This document shows positions 1 to 10,274 of a DNA stretch of 64,000 nt, piece after piece; position 1 is the first letter of the stretch; every line of letters starts with the position of its first letter. The DNA is from Gymnothorax reevesii (Eukaryota; Chordata; Actinopteri; Anguilliformes; Muraenidae): the NCBI GenBank assembly GCA_029721435.1, contig CM056577.1, positions 121,337,219 through 121,401,218 of the forward strand. Direction: 5' to 3'. The notes beneath the pieces were generated by a model. That model made no database searches. It worked only from the letters and a program-made list of their open reading frames with translations, and was not told the origin of the DNA. The position numbers and the translations under genes were made by a program.

Positions 1-1457
1 CTGACTCCATAAAGTAATTAGAATACCAAATTTAGTGGTATCCTCGTAAAATATCTGACTCCAAATTAGAATTACAATTGATAGTTTTGGAACAGCATGT
101 GCGAATTTCGAGACAAATCTGCCATCAGATATGGCAGCGCAAGCCATCATTGCTCAGTAAATACGTCCCCAGGGTTAATTAAACGCAACTGTCCTGGAAT
201 CAATTCGACGATAAATCCATTGGATAGAAGAGATTACCATGATAGCAGCATCGAGGCCTAAACAAAATAGCACTGGGCATGAGCGTATCACGAACCCAGA
301 TTTATGTAAACCTAAAGGGCCCCTTATAGAGAGTAACCCGGTACTGGCTTATAAATAAAATATACGCCCATGGGTACTGCTGAATAGCTAGATCCCAAGG
401 ACCGGTATTACACAAACCCTTAAGGGGTAGGACATAATCTCAAATCTAACTTAGAAGTATCATTACCTACACATGTCTTGGTAGGAATTTTCCCTTAAAT
501 CCCAGTTGCAACAAAGCTAGAATATACGAGTGTTACAAATCAAAGAAAATCACGCAAGCTGAAAAAGGAATAACAATCATTTAATTACCAGGTAGGCACA
601 ACATGGATCAAACAAATCAACGCTTAGCTAATTACCAGTTACCCATTATTTACAAGGATTTAGAATATTTTCATACCTGGGAAAGATGAATGGCCACGCG
701 GAGCTAAAGTCGCCTCACGTGGTCGGGGAGAACTCAGATGCCCCCTCGCTCCGAAACAAGGTAACATGTGACTTCCCCCACTTACCTACGCGCGTCACAT
801 GTTGACAAAGAAGAGACAGGAAAGAAGAGACCCGCCCAGTTCGAATCTCGTACTTTTAAAGAACCGAGGCCACGCCTCCGAACAAGGTAGAGGCCGAATC
901 AGAGTTGCACTCGCAAAGGTGTTACCACCAGGGCAATTGCCCGCGCAAATTCTAGCCAATTTTTCAGGAGCTTCCCAAAAAGAGAGTGAAACATAATTTT
1001 AAGGGAAATGAAACATGTTTCACTCAACTCCTTGGACTACCCCGAGAATAAAGAGACCAAACATGATAGGAATATGTGCTAAAATGATGCAGTTGTCATG
1101 GAAAAGCCTTAAAATTGAGTATTATAGCCCCAATTGTGTTATCAATATATAAGTGGTTCCTTTCTAGGATATTGGACATAAACATATAATGAAATTGACC
1201 AAGATTTAGATTGTTTTAAGCAGATTAATGTAATTGGGCTTAAATTTCAATGGGACCAGTGATGGAAGTTTCAGAGGAAGTTGGGCCTGCTAGAACAAAT
1301 GGCTCCAACCCCCTGCGAGGAAGAACAAAGAGGATTCTACCCCCGCAGCCAGGCAGCCCAGCATCCAGGTTGTAAAAGCTTACTGCTAGATTAACCAAAC
1401 ATTCAGATTTTACATGTGTAATGAGCACGTGTTTCAACAATATGATTTTTAACATAT
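1..1457. other. Unassigned non-coding stretch
   Basis: I recognise no gene or known repeat here. The only open frame of note (799-996, 65 codons) has no family signature and is not called. A run of Arg/Lys-rich codons in a locally GC-richer patch (about 690-980) interrupts otherwise AT-rich DNA. The right edge is fixed by the first base of element X. If X copy A inserted into Penelope-like DNA, as its right flank suggests, the last part of this stretch should be Penelope-derived, but I could not align it convincingly. Confidence 0.4.
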
Positions 1458-1688
1458 GGGGCTCTAATTTCGTAGACCAGGCTACGCCGGGCGCAAGTAC
1501 TCCTCTGTCCTGCCTCTGCCCCTCCTTCCAGCGCAAGTTGGCAAAGAAGGCGACACAGCCGAGTGAAATCATGCTCACTGGCAAGAGAAACGATGGATAG
1601 CGTGTTCCTATTATTACAAACTGTTGCTGCTTTAAGTTTTGGGATTAACATGCATGGACAACAATGCAAGATACGTTACACATTTATT

Positions 1689-1976
1689 ACCTCTGCCAAG
1701 GAGGTTATGTTTTCGGTGGCGTTTGTTTGTTGGTTTGTTTGTGTACAACATAACTCAAAAACTTTCGGCCGGATTTTCATGAAATTTTCAGGGTAGGTGG
1801 GTATTAAGTCAAGGAACAGCTGATTAAATTCTGGCATATCTAGGCCAAAGTACTGCTGAGATATACGCCAAAGTTCAAGATTTCAAGTCTTTCCAATGGG
1901 CCGGAGTTCCGATTGCCGTGCTTTTCGGTTTGCTGCCCCCTGGCGGAGGTCTGCGCTCTCTGAGTGCTTTTCTAGT
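1689..1976 (+). repeat. Hairpin-headed short interspersed repeat, family 1, inserted in X copy A
   Basis: This segment is absent from X copy B, where the flanking bases join directly, so it is a discrete insertion of about 288 bp. It starts with a short hairpin (ACCTC...GAGGT, 1690-1706), then a T/G-rich stretch, and ends with a GGCGGAGGTCTGCGCTCT-type tail. No ORF. I recall this head and tail from interspersed repeats in many aquatic animals, but that is memory and was not searched. It shares its organisation with the repeat at 37940-38478. Confidence 0.6.
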
Positions 1977-2534
1977 TTTCAATATGTGATCTTAACTCAG
2001 TACGAGATCATAGCAATCAGGCTGTATTCCTTTCCCCCACTAAAGACGATAAAACCTAAGTGACAATAATAGTAGCCTAGTATTAAGCCGCTTGCACACT
2101 GGACGCGAAACAAATTTTTCGCTCAACAGATTGCGTCTTGTGTCAGGGTTTTAATAAATCTCCGTGTCCGACAGTCTATTATTGTTTTTAATTTCTTCAA
2201 ATGTACTGACTCTTTTAGATATTAAATGTGAATGTTTTGATAAGAAGGCTCAGTTCTTCAAGATGAGTACCGAGATTAAGATGGCAGATTTCTGATTAAG
2301 CTCTGCTCAAATAAGTGTGTCGACACTGGCGCGAAACAATGTACAATGCCTCCGTGTCTGACAGCCAAAAAAAAAAAAAGAGGACGATTAGCACAGATTG
2401 ATAACGTAATAAAGAATAAAAAGAAACATTTTAACAACAGAACATCCAATGAACACTGCGATTTATTTATTGGCGGGTCATCTTTGTTGGATATCCCGTT
2501 CGTTGCTGATATATTTTTATTCTATATTTCGTTA

Positions 2535-4101
2535 CAGAATACACAGAATAAACAGAATATATTGATTTGCAAATCCTTTTCAACCTATAATCAATTGAAT
2601 ACACAGCAAAGACAAGTTACTTAATGTTCGAACAGGTAAACTTTGTCATTTTTTGCAAATATTAGCTCATTTGGAATTTGATGCCTGCAACATGTTTCAA
2701 AAAAGCTGGCACAAGTGGCAAAAAAGACTGAGAGAGTTGAGGAATGCTCATCAAACACTTATTTGGAACATCCCACAGGTGAACGGGCTAATTGGGAACA
2801 GGTGGGTGCCATGATTGGGCATAAAAGCAGCTTCCCTGAAATGCTCAGTCATTCACAAACGAGGATGGGGCGAGGGTCACCACTTAGTGAACAAATGCGT
2901 CAACTGATTGTCTAACAGTTTGAAAACAACATTCCTCAACGAGCTATTGCTAGACATTTAGGGGTTTCATCATCTACGGTCCGTAATATCGTCAAAAGGT
3001 TCAGAGAATCTGGAGAAATCACTGCACGTAAGCGACAAGGCCGAAAACCAACATTGAATGCCCGTGACCTTCGACCCCTCAGGCGGTACTGCTTCTAAAA
3101 CCGAGATCAGTGTGTAAAGGACATCACCACATGGGCTCAGGAACACTTCAGAAAACCATTGTCAGTCACTACAGTTCGTCGCTACATCTGTAAGTGCAAG
3201 TTAAAACTCTACAATGCAAAGCGAAAGCCATTTATCAACAGCACCCAGAAACGCTGCCGGCTTCGCTGGGCCCAAGCTCATCTAAGATGGACTGATGCAA
3301 AGTGGTCTGTGGTCTGACGAGTCCACATTTCAAATTGTTTTTTGAAACTGTGGACGTCGTGTCCTCCGGACCAAAGAGGAAAAGAACCTTCCGGACTGTT
3401 ATAGGCGCAAAGTTCAAAAGCCAGCATCTGTGATAGTATGGGGGTGTATTAGTGCCCAAGGCATGGGCAACTTACACATATGTGAAGGCACCATTAATGC
3501 TGAAAGGTACATACAGGTTTTGGAGCAACATATGTTGCCATCCAAGCAATGTCTTTTTCATGGACGCCCCTGCTTATTTCAGTAAGACAATGCCAAGCCA
3601 CATTCTGCATGTGTTACAATAGCATGGCTCCGTAGTAAAAGAGTGCGGGTACTAGACTGTCCTGCCTGTAGTCCAGACCTGTCTCCCATTGAAAATGTGT
3701 GGCACATTATGAAGTGTAAAATACGACAATGGAGACCCCGGACTGTTGAACAACTTAAGCTGTACATCAAGCAAGAATGGGAAAGAGTTCCACCTAAAAA
3801 GCTTTAAAAATTGGTCTCCTCAGTTCCCAAATGTTTACTGAGTGTCGTGAAAAGGAAAGGCGATGTAACACAGTGGTAAAAAGGCCCCTGTGCCAACTTT
3901 TTTGCAATGTGTTGCTGCCTTTAAATTCTAAGTTAATTATTATTTGCTAAAAAAAAATAAAGTTTCTCAGTTTGAACATTAAACATCTTGTCTTTGCAGT
4001 GTATTCAATTGAAGAAAAGTTGAAAAGGATTTGCAAATCATTGTATTCTGTTTTTATCTACGATTTACATAACGTGCCAACTTCACTGGTTTTGGGTTTT
4101 G
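2535..4101 (+). mobile_element. Tc1-like transposon A inserted in element Y
   Basis: The element is flanked by TA at 2533-2534 and 4102-4103, and the flanking sequence is continuous in Y copy B, which lacks it. The right end, read inward from 4103, begins TACAAAACCCAAAACC and continues through a GATTTGCAAATCC block; it resembles a very common fish Tc1 family. The left end keeps the GATTTGCAAATCC block but lacks the outer part of the terminal repeat, so the TIRs are unequal. It encodes one decayed transposase. Confidence 0.85.
2865..3879 (+). pseudogene. Tc1 transposase pseudogene (copy A)
   Basis: Translation from the ATG at 2865 gives MGRGSPLSEQMRQLIV, then a TAA stop, then in the same frame a helix-turn-helix region with ARHLGVSSSTVRNIVKRF and a basic GRKP linker, typical of the bipartite Tc1 DNA-binding domain. 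Downstream, DDE-domain blocks (WAQAHLRW, CSPDLSPIENVWH-like and a VPPKKL-like C-terminus) are spread over several frames and broken by many stops and indels. The C-terminal TQW-stop is at 3877-3879. Normal length is about 340 residues, so the gene is full length but dead. It would have cut and rejoined transposon ends using Mg2+. Confidence 0.85.
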
Positions 4102-4636
4102 TAAATCTGTTCACATATCAATACTTTTACTTTTTGCTGGCTGGTGGACATGGAGTATTTTTGCATTTCGCGTTGGACAGTCTTGATCGTGCATACGATA
4201 ATTTCTTCACACTGTCAATGGTCATGGAATTGATTTGCTCACGCACTATTTTATCTCTGCTGTGCAAATAAAGTGTGAATCTGTTCGATCCATCTGACTA
4301 ATTTTCAAAAGAAAGACCGAATAAAGACTGCTGTCTCTCCTCAACGGAAGAAAACAGACAAATAGGCTAAAAAGACCAAGAAAAGTCGATAGCTATCAAT
4401 TTGCATTCTGTGAAGGTCGAACACAAACATAGCCAAGTTTGCACGTCTAATAATTCCTGGAATACTCGAAAAAATTAGAACTTTTATGACTTTCGGACAC
4501 AGAGCTATATTAAAACCCTGTCCGACTATCGCATCTTTGCATTGACCTTGTCTGTAATCAGTCGTGCGGAAAATTTGTTTCGCGTCCAGTGTGCAAGCGG
4601 CTTTAATGAGCATAGAACACAAGCATGCGATATATA

Positions 4637-6262
4637 CACTCAACAAAAATATAAACGCAACACTTTTGTTTTTGCTCCCATTTGTCATGAGATGGACTCA
4701 AAGATCTAAAATTCATTCTAGATACACAATATTACCATTTCTCTCAAACATTGTTCACAAATCTGTCTAAATGTGTGATAGAGAGCACTTTTGCTTTGCT
4801 GAGACGATCCATCCCACCTCACAGGTGTGCCATATCAAGATGCTCATCAGACACCATGATTAGTGCACAGGTGTACCTTATACTGCCCACAATAAAAGGC
4901 CACTCTGAAATGTGCAGTTTTGTCTCACAGCAAAATGCCACAGATGGCGCAAGCATTGAGGGAGCGTGCAATTGGCATGCTGACAGCAGGAATATCAACC
5001 AGATCTGTTGCTCGGGCATTGAATGTTCATTTCTCCACCATAAGCCGTCTCCAAAGGCATTTCAGAGAATATGGCAGTACACCCAACCGGCCTCACAACC
5101 GCAGACCACGTGTAACCACACCAGCCCAGGACCTCCACATCCAGCAGGTTCACCTCCAAGATCGTCTGAGACCAGCTACTCAGACAGCTGCTGAAACAAT
5201 TGGTTTGCATAACCAAAGAATTTCTGCACAAACTGTCAGAAACGTCTCAGGGAAGCTCAACTGCATGCTCGTCGTCCTCATAGGGGTCTTAACCTGACTC
5301 CAGATCGTCGCCGTAACAGACTTGAGTGGGCAAATGCTCACATTCGATGGCGTCTGGCACGTTGCAGAGGTGTTCTCTTCTCGGATGAATCTCGGTTTAC
5401 ATTGTTCAGGGCAGATGGCAGACAGCGTGTGTGGCGTCAAGTGGGTGAGCTCTTTGCTGATGTCAATGTTGTGGATTGAGTGGCCCATGGTGGTGGTGGG
5501 GTTATGGTATGGGCAGGCATCTGTTATGGACAAAGAACACAGGTGCATTTTATTGATGGCATTTTGAATGCACAGAGATACTATGCTGAGATCCTGAGGC
5601 CCATTGTTGTGCCATACATCCATGAACATCACCTCATGTTTCAGCAAGATAATGCACGGCCCCATGTTGCAAGGATCTGTACACAATTCTTGGAAGCTGA
5701 AAATGTCCCAGTTCTTGCATGGCCAGCATACTCACCGGACATGTCACCCATTGAGCACGTTTGGGATGTGCTTGACCGGCGTATACGACAGCGTGTACCA
5801 GTTCCCACTAATATCCAGCAACTTCGCACTGCCATTGAAGAGGAGTGGTCCAACATTCCACAGGCCACAATTGACAATCTGATAAACTCTATGCAAAGAT
5901 GTGTTGCACTGCATGAGGCAAATGGTGGTCACACCAGATACTGACTGGTTCTGAGTACCCAGACCCCCAATAAAGCAAAAACTGCACATTTCAGGGTGGC
6001 CTTTTATTGTGGACAGTCTAAGGTACACCTGTGCACTAATCATGGTGTCTGATGAGCATCTTGATGTGGCACAGCTGTGAGGTGGGATGGATTGTCTCAG
6101 CAAAGCAAAAGTGCTCACTATCACACATTTAGACAGATTTGTGAACAATGTTTGAGAGAAATGGTAATATTGTGTATCTGGAATGAATTTTAGATCTGTG
6201 AGTCCATCTCATGACAAATGGGAGCAAAAACAAAAGTGCTGCGTTTATATTTTTGTTGAGTG
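4637..6262 (+). mobile_element. Tc1-like transposon B, complete with ~285-bp TIRs
   Basis: The ends read CACTCAACAAAAATATAAAC and its inverted complement and are flanked by TA. Terminal repeats run from 4637 to about 4922 and from about 5977 to 6262 and are very similar throughout, far longer than in short-TIR Tc1 elements. It lies where X copy B has an uninterrupted (TA)n run at 36986-37018, so it inserted into a TA microsatellite. It is nearly complete and better preserved than Tc1 copy A, so it is probably younger. Confidence 0.9.
4920..5944 (+). pseudogene. Tc1 transposase, near-intact pseudogene (copy B)
   Basis: The N-terminus has a helix-turn-helix (STRSVARALNVHFSTISRLQ) followed by a basic RPHNRRPRVTTP linker, the Tc1 DNA-binding domain. 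The catalytic domain shows SDESRFTLF (first Asp), FQQDNARPHVA (second Asp) and SPDMSPIEHVWD (the Glu). Only two lesions are seen: a one-base frameshift near 5243 and an in-frame TGA at 5477-5479; frame is kept from 5243 to the stop at 5944. Which ATG was used (4920 or 4935) cannot be decided. The protein would carry out cut-and-paste transposition at TA sites; this copy cannot make a full-length product. Confidence 0.9.
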
Positions 6263-6300
6263 TATATATATATATATAATATATTATATATGTATTATAC
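6263..6300. repeat. (TA)n microsatellite
   Basis: An imperfect TA run lies directly right of Tc1 copy B. It corresponds to the pure TA run in X copy B at 36986-37018, so it is part of the X backbone. Confidence 0.8.
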
Positions 6301-6854
6301 AGTTTGTGGTTGGCTGAGAAAGATGTGAAGTCGTTAGTTTGCATCACAGATTCAGCTGCTTAATTAAGCCAGGTCAAGTTTCCATTACGCGTGGCAACCG
6401 CCTTTAATCTGACATCAGGACAATCGATATAGATAGGCCTACTATAATTTATGTCCTTATTCACAAAGTTACATTAAATAGTGCTGCCTGTAATTATTTC
6501 TTGCATTGAAATATACCAGACATTCTGGAAACCTGCCTGTGGGGTTTCGGTGATGTGTGCACATTGTGCGCCGGTCAGCCAAATTACCACTACACAGAAA
6601 TTAAGCCAGTTTGGAGATGGTGAGGTTTCTGCGCAACTCCAGCGGAGACTTTTTCTACGAAACTGTCACTGCGTCTTGATGAATATGTGACACCTCCCCC
6701 AACTACACCGCCACACCCATCTCGGCGCATGTTCGTCTACCAAAGGCTACGCACCTCACGGAATTACCACTGCGCGGGCTGCGCCGGACGAAATTACCAC
6801 TGCGCGGGCTGTGCCACGTTACGCCACCTGCGCTGCGCCAGGAAATTAGAGCCC

Positions 6855-7170
6855 ATGTTGTGAGCCAAATGAAATATTCAGGTTCTACAATGCGAATCTA
6901 TGAACTGGGAAATTGGCTCTGTGAGCAACTGTATACCTGCAATAATTGGACGTCCAAGGCTCTACCATATTTTTATGAATCTTAGGAAGTCTATAAAACA
7001 CTGGACGAACAGGATTATGTTGAATCATGAAGTTACGTTCATCTTGGCTGATTGAAGATTCACTAAATGCTTTATTCAAAAAAGAGGTTATTTCTTTAAG
7101 AAATTTAAACGTAGGATACCCAGACAAAGGGTTATAAAATTGATTATTACTCAGTAGTCTTAATATCTCT
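6855..7170 (-). pseudogene. Penelope-like element fragment 1: reverse transcriptase part
   Basis: Minus-strand translation gives LLSNNQFYNPLSGYPTF, then RPVFYRLPKIHKN, the hallmark of Penelope-like (PLE) reverse transcriptases. After a frame change near 6950 it reads GRPIIAGIQLLTEPISQFID, the block that follows in this family. The fragment lacks the YxDD catalytic block and the C-terminal GIY-YIG domain. It is cut on the left by element X, whose AT duplication lies at 6855-6856, and stops at 7170 where a different repeat end begins. PLEs are telomerase-related retroelements that prime on nicked DNA. Confidence 0.75.
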
Positions 7171-7340
7171 GGGCCCGTATTCACAAAGCATCTTAGTGCT
7201 AAAAGTATATCCTAACAGCGGGCATTGAGGCGGCCATTGAGAAAAATTTCCTTCAAAGTGAAGGTTTCTGGATTCACACTTTCCAAACGGAATACCCTCC
7301 AGGCCTAAATGAGGAATTATTGCGAGGATGTTACTTATGA
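7171..7340. repeat. Possible DNA-element left end (GGGCCCGTATTCACAAAGC)
   Basis: The sequence begins GGGCCCGTATTCACAAAGC immediately where Penelope similarity ends. I recall similar starts on fish TIR elements, but no matching right end is visible nearby, so this is at most a truncated copy. The following stretch to about 7610 shows no coding signal. Confidence 0.3.
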
Positions 7341-7754
7341 TGTACATTAATATTTTTGTTTTGAAAATTATTGCTCACAAAAATTTTGCAATTTGCGGTT
7401 AGACATTTTAAAATTATCCTTCGCTTTTATTTGGTATATATTTTTGTACTATTATATGAGCCTCGATGAGTTGAGTCACTGATTGTATATAATTTTTGTT
7501 TCTTGGTCCTGTTGAATGCATTGATTGAGCGGCCATTAGCTATACTACACACGCAAATTCTCAGATTAATCACTTCCAGTATATAAAGTGCATATCCGCT
7601 CAATGTTGGCAACGCTGACGAAGGCTTTGTGTCCGAAATATAGTAATCAACTATGACCCTGATGACATTTATGTTTAAAATTATTGGCTATTCTTTGACC
7701 TTGAAAACGAAAATTGAAAAATGTCCGCACACTGGGTTGTAGCTCCCAATACTT

Positions 7755-7830
7755 TATTGACTAGAAAAGCAGGCAACGTTTCAACCCAGCAGGGCCTTCA
7801 TCAGGCACATGACTTACATGACCCATAGAC
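7755..7830 (-). ncRNA. Candidate hammerhead-ribozyme-like motif in PLE terminus
   Basis: On the minus strand, CTGATGA (7798-7804) is followed by a short stem-loop able to pair CCC with GGG, then GAAA (7779-7782) and CGTTGCC. This is the spacing of a hammerhead core (CUGANGA, stem II, GAAA), and Penelope-like elements are known to carry hammerhead motifs in their terminal repeats. I could not confirm stems I and III or the cleavage triplet by eye, and stem II looks weak (A-U and G-U pairs plus a bulge). It lies on the same strand as the endonuclease frame, which supports it being part of that element. Confidence 0.4.
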
Positions 7831-8349
7831 ATGTATATATAAAAGCAGAAGGCCAATGACATCATTCTGACATTACTGTCAGCCAATTAAAGGACCGGTG
7901 TTAATTAATTAAAATAATCAAAAGTGCATTTTCATCAGTGAATTATTTCCTGAAAATAAGAATCATAGTGTTTTCTTTTATCCAGAATGAGCCCTTTATA
8001 TCAATAGAGAGAGCGGGTCCTCTTCCACAAAGCTCACCATTTTGCACCGCCATGTTTCTACAGTAGCCCAGAAGGGGAAAAAAGTAATTAAATAAAGCAC
8101 TGACAGGAGAGTGTGCCATTTGTGTTTGTGCAAGTTTTGCAGCCACCGTCACCACTTGATGGCTCTAGATCTCACATACTGGCCCTTTACGGCTAAGACA
8201 CAAATACACTCAAGAATACAAAGTCAAGATTCATCATAGAAAAAATGACGCAATGAAAATATCACATATTATACAACAAGAGATGAAATAACATTTTTTG
8301 TATTAAAAATAAATGACATATGCAAGCAGACGTACCAGGCAGAAAGGCA

Positions 8350-8916
8350 AAGGGCAGTCACAGACAGGGTTTTATGTAAAATTCTTCATTCAAGCCTTTA
8401 GGACAGGGGTCACCAACCCTGTTCCTGGAGAGCTACCATCCTGTAGGTTTCTGCTCTGTCCCTAATTCAGCTCACCTGATTCAACTATTTAGCTACTTAA
8501 CAAGATCGCGAGCTGGGCAATTAAGTTGCTCAAGAGTTGAATCAGGTGTGCTAAATTGGAGATAGAGCAGAAACCTACAGGATGGTGCCTCTCCAGGAAC
8601 AGAGTTGGTGACCCCTGCTTTAGGACATGGTATTAAGAAAATAAATCCAATAAGTTTTGAGGACCCATCCTTCAAGATCACCCCCCTTTGGATGTTTCTC
8701 AACTTTTACTATGTCAACATGACTCAATCCACTGACATTATGACCCGTTTGTTTAAAATGGGCGGCCACAGGGCTGCGTTCATCTCCAGCTCTAATGTTA
8801 CTTTTATGTTTGCTAATCCTGGTGCGAAGCGCACAGGAGGATTTCCCCCATGCAGGCCAGACCACAAAGGTGTAAATGACGGTACATTTGACGAAGTTCT
8901 CAGCCATGACACACAA
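8350..8916 (-). pseudogene. PLE GIY-YIG endonuclease domain fragment
   Basis: The minus-strand frame from about 8916 contains TVIYTF..WPAWGKSS, a degenerate GIY-YIG entry, then LRTRISKHKSNIRAGDERSP and VAAHFKQTGHNVSGL, the conserved PLE endonuclease core. It ends ..YWIYFLNTMS at the MITE. On the far side of the MITE (8403 downward) the frame resumes PKGLNEEFYIKPCL and stops, matching the usual PLE C-terminus. The Cys residues normally found before the YIG block (CPCG) are replaced by WPAW, so a zinc or structural motif is lost. The enzyme nicks DNA for target-primed reverse transcription. No upstream reverse transcriptase is attached. Confidence 0.75.
8404..8617. mobile_element. hAT MITE (214 bp) with perfect 8-bp TSD
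   Basis: The element begins CAGGGGTCACCAACCCTGTT and ends with the inverted complement GTTGGTGACCCCTG. It is flanked by identical octamers CTTTAGGA at 8396-8403 and 8618-8625. The CAGGG start and 8-bp duplication identify the hAT superfamily. It has no ORF and is largely palindromic. It sits inside the Penelope endonuclease frame. Confidence 0.93.
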
Positions 8917-9224
8917 AGGGAATTTGCTGAAATTGATGAAATGGATTCTAGTGAAATACAGTTTCCTCTCTTGCAGTTCAAGTGTTCAAGAAAAGGCACG
9001 ACACAAACAAGCATCTATAAACTAATAACTTGGTTGGGATTCAGACACCCAGCCAGAGGGTTCTGAGACAAAAATCTTTGCTGTAACCTTCTCTGAGAGC
9101 TCATATGGTGCCTTCTGATTGTCATGACTATAACTAAGAAGTTGCCTTTTCCATTACATAACACTGACTCTCCATCATTTTACAGATGCAGTGCTAATTA
9201 TCCTCTCACCCGTGTTCAACAGCC

Positions 9225-10274
9225 ATGGCTGGATTGAACCATCATGAGCTCCTTTGCATGACTTGGAACGTGAATGGACTTCGATCTGACCATAAAAGAA
9301 AGGAAGTGTTGAAACAAATTAGCAATTCACACATTGTTTTTCTTCAAGAGACCTTCATTGGCCCAGATGATAGAGACATACTTCCAGAGATGACAGGTTT
9401 CAAAAAATTCTTCACACAGTACGACTCAAAAAGAAAAGGAGTAGCCATCCTAATTAAGGGGGAAATAGTTTCGGAGCGTTTCTGTGATTATGATGAGGAG
9501 GGGCGCTACATTGTACTTCTCTGTGAAATACAAGATGAGCTCTACACCTTAGTGAGTGTGTACAACCACAAACATGATCAAAAAGTGTTATACAAACTTG
9601 CAAACCTCCTTGAGAAGATTCATTCTGGGATGCTAATAATTGGAGGAGACTTCAACACTGCTCTCAACCCGCACAGTGACAGAACATCAGAACGACCAAA
9701 CCCACAACATGTGCAGCTGTACGAACACGTTGATGCTCTCAGAAAAAAATTCAAGCTTGTAGACATTTGGAGAAAAAAGAACCCAGAGACAAGAGTTTAC
9801 ACTTATGCTCAGAGAGTTAAGTCCAGAATAGATTACATTTTCATACCAGAAGATAAAGAGAGTTTAGTTCTGAGTTGCGTGATTAAGCATACACGTGTTT
9901 CAGACCATGACCCTCTTTGCCTCACCTTGAATTTAGGCGGACCTGATGGCCAGTTTAATCAAGACAACACGACAGCCACAGGTTCAAGGGCTCAAAACTC
10001 AAGACTGGATGCCATTACTCCAGAAATGGATCGTCTTCATGATATCATCATTGACCAGAGCCTTTTCAATTCAAGACTAACTAAATACTTGAAAAGCTTG
10101 AAGTCCATTAATCATCAGCAGCAAATTCAACAAATGACTGAAACATTAAAAAGTGACAGGGAGCTTGTCAACAGACAGTTGAAAGGAATTAAAATACTTG
10201 GAGAGGAAGATCTGTTGAAAACCTTCAGAGACCTTTTATCTCAAACACTAAGCATTCCTAATTCAGAGAGGTAA
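9225..10274 (+). CDS. Intact EEP (AP-endonuclease-like) exon, retroelement-type endonuclease without reverse transcriptase
   Basis: This is a 349-codon uninterrupted frame, exceptional in a window where most other frames are broken. It has the full exonuclease-endonuclease-phosphatase signature: MTWNVNGL (metal-binding Asn, about residue 15), LQETF (Glu, about 42), GGDFNTAL (Asp and Asn), SRIDYIF (Asp) and SDHDP (catalytic His). A Gln/Lys-rich helical tail of about 110 residues follows. The ATG has a strong context (GCCATGG). A good splice acceptor (..ATTTTACAG, ending 9185) precedes it. The stop TAA at 10272-10274 is formed by a near-perfect donor (GAGAG then GTAAGTAT, from 10271), so a spliced transcript would read on. 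No reverse transcriptase follows within several kb. It could be a captured or domesticated endonuclease, or an exon of an element such as a Helentron. Family and role are inferred. Confidence 0.7.
   Translation: MAGLNHHELLCMTWNVNGLRSDHKRKEVLKQISNSHIVFLQETFIGPDDRDILPEMTGFKKFFTQYDSKRKGVAILIKGEIVSERFCDYDEEGRYIVLLCEIQDELYTLVSVYNHKHDQKVLYKLANLLEKIHSGMLIIGGDFNTALNPHSDRTSERPNPQHVQLYEHVDALRKKFKLVDIWRKKNPETRVYTYAQRVKSRIDYIFIPEDKESLVLSCVIKHTRVSDHDPLCLTLNLGGPDGQFNQDNTTATGSRAQNSRLDAITPEMDRLHDIIIDQSLFNSRLTKYLKSLKSINHQQQIQQMTETLKSDRELVNRQLKGIKILGEEDLLKTFRDLLSQTLSIPNSER

Larger units (their letters stand above)
2086..4602. mobile_element. Element Y copy A: TIR element with TTA target duplication, inside X
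   Basis: The left end AGCCGCTTGCACACTGGACG is matched by its inverted complement at 4583-4602. TTA flanks both ends (2083-2085 and 4603-4605), as expected for PIF/Harbinger insertions. The inverted similarity runs on through a GCGAAACAAATTT block. Y copy B (36023-36962) is 940 bp without the Tc1 that interrupts this copy. No transposase frame is visible, so the element is non-autonomous. A short relative with similar ends is at 26290-26459. Confidence 0.7.
1458..6854. mobile_element. Element X copy A: PIF/Harbinger-like non-autonomous TIR element, full length with nested insertions
   Basis: The element begins GGGCTCTAATTTCG and ends with the complement, GGAAATTAGAGCCC. It is flanked by AT on both sides (1456-1457 and 6855-6856). 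A second copy lies at 30997-37568 and a third left end at 61826. Aligning A to B shows what was added to A later: a hairpin-headed repeat (1689-1976), a Tc1 (2535-4101) and a second Tc1 (4637-6262). The shared backbone is about 1.9 kb, has no coding frame I recognise, and contains element Y at the same site in both copies. The GGGC-start TIR, GC-rich subterminal region and 2-3 bp AT-rich duplication suggest the PIF/Harbinger group; that assignment is inference. The right flank is Penelope-like sequence. Confidence 0.75.
7735..8930 (-). mobile_element. Penelope-like element fragment 2: endonuclease, 3' UTR and terminal motif
   Basis: In the order 8930 to 7735 on the minus strand there are: a GIY-YIG endonuclease region, its C-terminal tail and stop, about 550 bp of non-coding DNA, and a terminal segment with a CTGATGA...GAAA motif typical of PLE termini. 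The reverse transcriptase part is missing. The fragment is interrupted by a 214-bp hAT MITE at 8404-8617. Removing the MITE restores the reading frame across the break, so the MITE inserted after the retroelement. Confidence 0.75.

Noticed and set aside
3235..3770. Minus-strand frames in the Tc1 region
   Set aside because: Antisense to the decayed transposase.
4341..4688. 115-codon minus-strand frame, with a counterpart at 36662-37087
   Set aside because: Both lie in the non-coding inverted arm of element Y and run into the TA tract; similarity between them reflects the repeat, not a conserved gene.
8605..9066. 153-codon plus-strand frame
   Set aside because: It is antisense to the Penelope endonuclease, crosses the MITE boundary, and has no domain of its own.
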